Part shown: piece by piece, positions 13,298 to 13,510 of the stretch
Layout of the letters: every line of letters starts with the position of its first letter
Position numbering within the stretch: the stretch's first letter is position 1
Assembly (NCBI GenBank): GCA_937872275.1
Contig: CALMSE010000289.1
Coordinates: 1-13,510, forward strand
DNA length: 13,510 nucleotides
DNA from: an uncultured Leucobacter sp.
Lineage (GTDB): Bacteria > Actinomycetota > Actinomycetes > Actinomycetales > Microbacteriaceae
Direction of reading: 5' to 3'
Translations under genes and position numbers: made by a program
Notes under the pieces: generated by a model
What the model was told of the DNA's origin: nothing
What the model saw: only the letters and a program-made list of their open reading frames with translations
Database searches by the model: none

Positions 13298-13510
13298 CCG
13301 GCGCCCCGGCAGGGTTCTGCGTTCGCCGTCCACATGGGGGATCGGCGCACTGGGTGAAATATCTCTGCCGGCTCGGGATCCCTCGGCGCTCGCTCGAGGC
13401 CTCGAGTCGCGGGACCGCATCTCCCGCCGGGTTCTCGACGCCGTCGACGCGGGGGAGCCACGGACCGTTCCGGGCGTCGGAGCGACACGCACAATGGCTC
13501 CTGATCCGGG
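13298..13510. other. unassigned stretch after leuA
   Basis: 213 bases to the window edge without a gene I can support. A plus-strand frame overlapping the leuA stop (ATG at 13294) stays open to the edge, and a minus-strand frame of 66 codons ends at 13292, but neither shows a recognisable protein or the strong third-base GC bias of the real genes here. The stretch contains a perfect 14-base palindrome CTCGAGGCCTCGAG at 13393-13406 and a short AT-richer patch (TGAAATATCT, near 13355) that could be promoter-like. Confidence 0.5.

Noticed and set aside
13292..13492. 66-codon minus-strand frame meeting the end of leuA
   Set aside because: Arg/Ser/Pro-rich, no recognisable domain, weak codon bias; more likely chance.
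13294..13510. Gene starting at the ATG that overlaps the leuA stop, open to the window edge
   Set aside because: The ATGA overlap is attractive, but the base composition by codon position is wrong for coding DNA here (its second codon position is not the lowest in GC), there is no ribosome site, and the translation is not recognisable.

Overview
The window is very GC-rich, densely coding DNA from an actinobacterium. The gene order resembles the Mycobacterium tuberculosis Rv3193c-Rv3199c neighbourhood: UPF0182 membrane protein, PDZ/Lon-like protease, zincin-like metallopeptidase, cyclodehydratase-like protein, UvrD2-type helicase, NudC. Together with the actinobacterial type of LeuA, this suggests a member of the Micrococcales, probably Microbacteriaceae. 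The family-level assignment is inference from memory, not a database result.

Layout. 1-1262 (minus) is an aminoglycoside/macrolide-phosphotransferase-like protein whose catalytic residues look lost; its 3' end lies outside the window. Divergent from it is a two-gene operon with an 8-base overlap: nudC (1342-2271), then a short UvrD-type helicase (2264-3967). The helicase converges on, and overlaps by 55 bases, a minus-strand E1/cyclodehydratase-like gene (3913-4869). A zincin-like metallopeptidase (4977-6368, minus) lies just upstream of that gene. Divergent from the metallopeptidase is a membrane-anchored PDZ plus S16 (Lon-like) protease (6486-7600) whose frame is broken by one missing base in a G run at 7019-7023. 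A 980-residue UPF0182 seven-helix membrane protein follows (7646-10588). It converges on a FadR-type GntR regulator (10655-11335, minus). leuA (11507-13297) is divergent from that regulator. The last 213 bases hold no gene I can assign.

The most interesting structure is the 171-base gap between the GntR gene and leuA. An extended -10 element sits exactly where transcription would begin on the GTG of a 15-codon leader peptide (11388-11435). The peptide carries four leucine codons, three of them consecutive (CTC CTT CTT). Ten bases covering that leucine run are perfectly complementary to the ten bases holding the leuA Shine-Dalgarno sequence (11406-11415 with 11489-11498). This predicts translational attenuation by leucine supply. 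It probably belongs to the actinobacterial leuA leader family ('LEU element') described in the comparative-genomics literature. Two near-matches to a FadR-type operator overlap the same promoter, so leuA may be under both initiation control and attenuation.

The central genes (cyclodehydratase-like protein, metallopeptidase, PDZ/Lon protease, UPF0182) are conserved together in many actinobacteria but have no established joint function. A shared envelope-proteolysis role is possible but is inference only. At three places (1262 minus, 11335 minus, 11388 plus) a TANNNT hexamer lies exactly six bases before a start codon, the spacing expected for leaderless transcripts.
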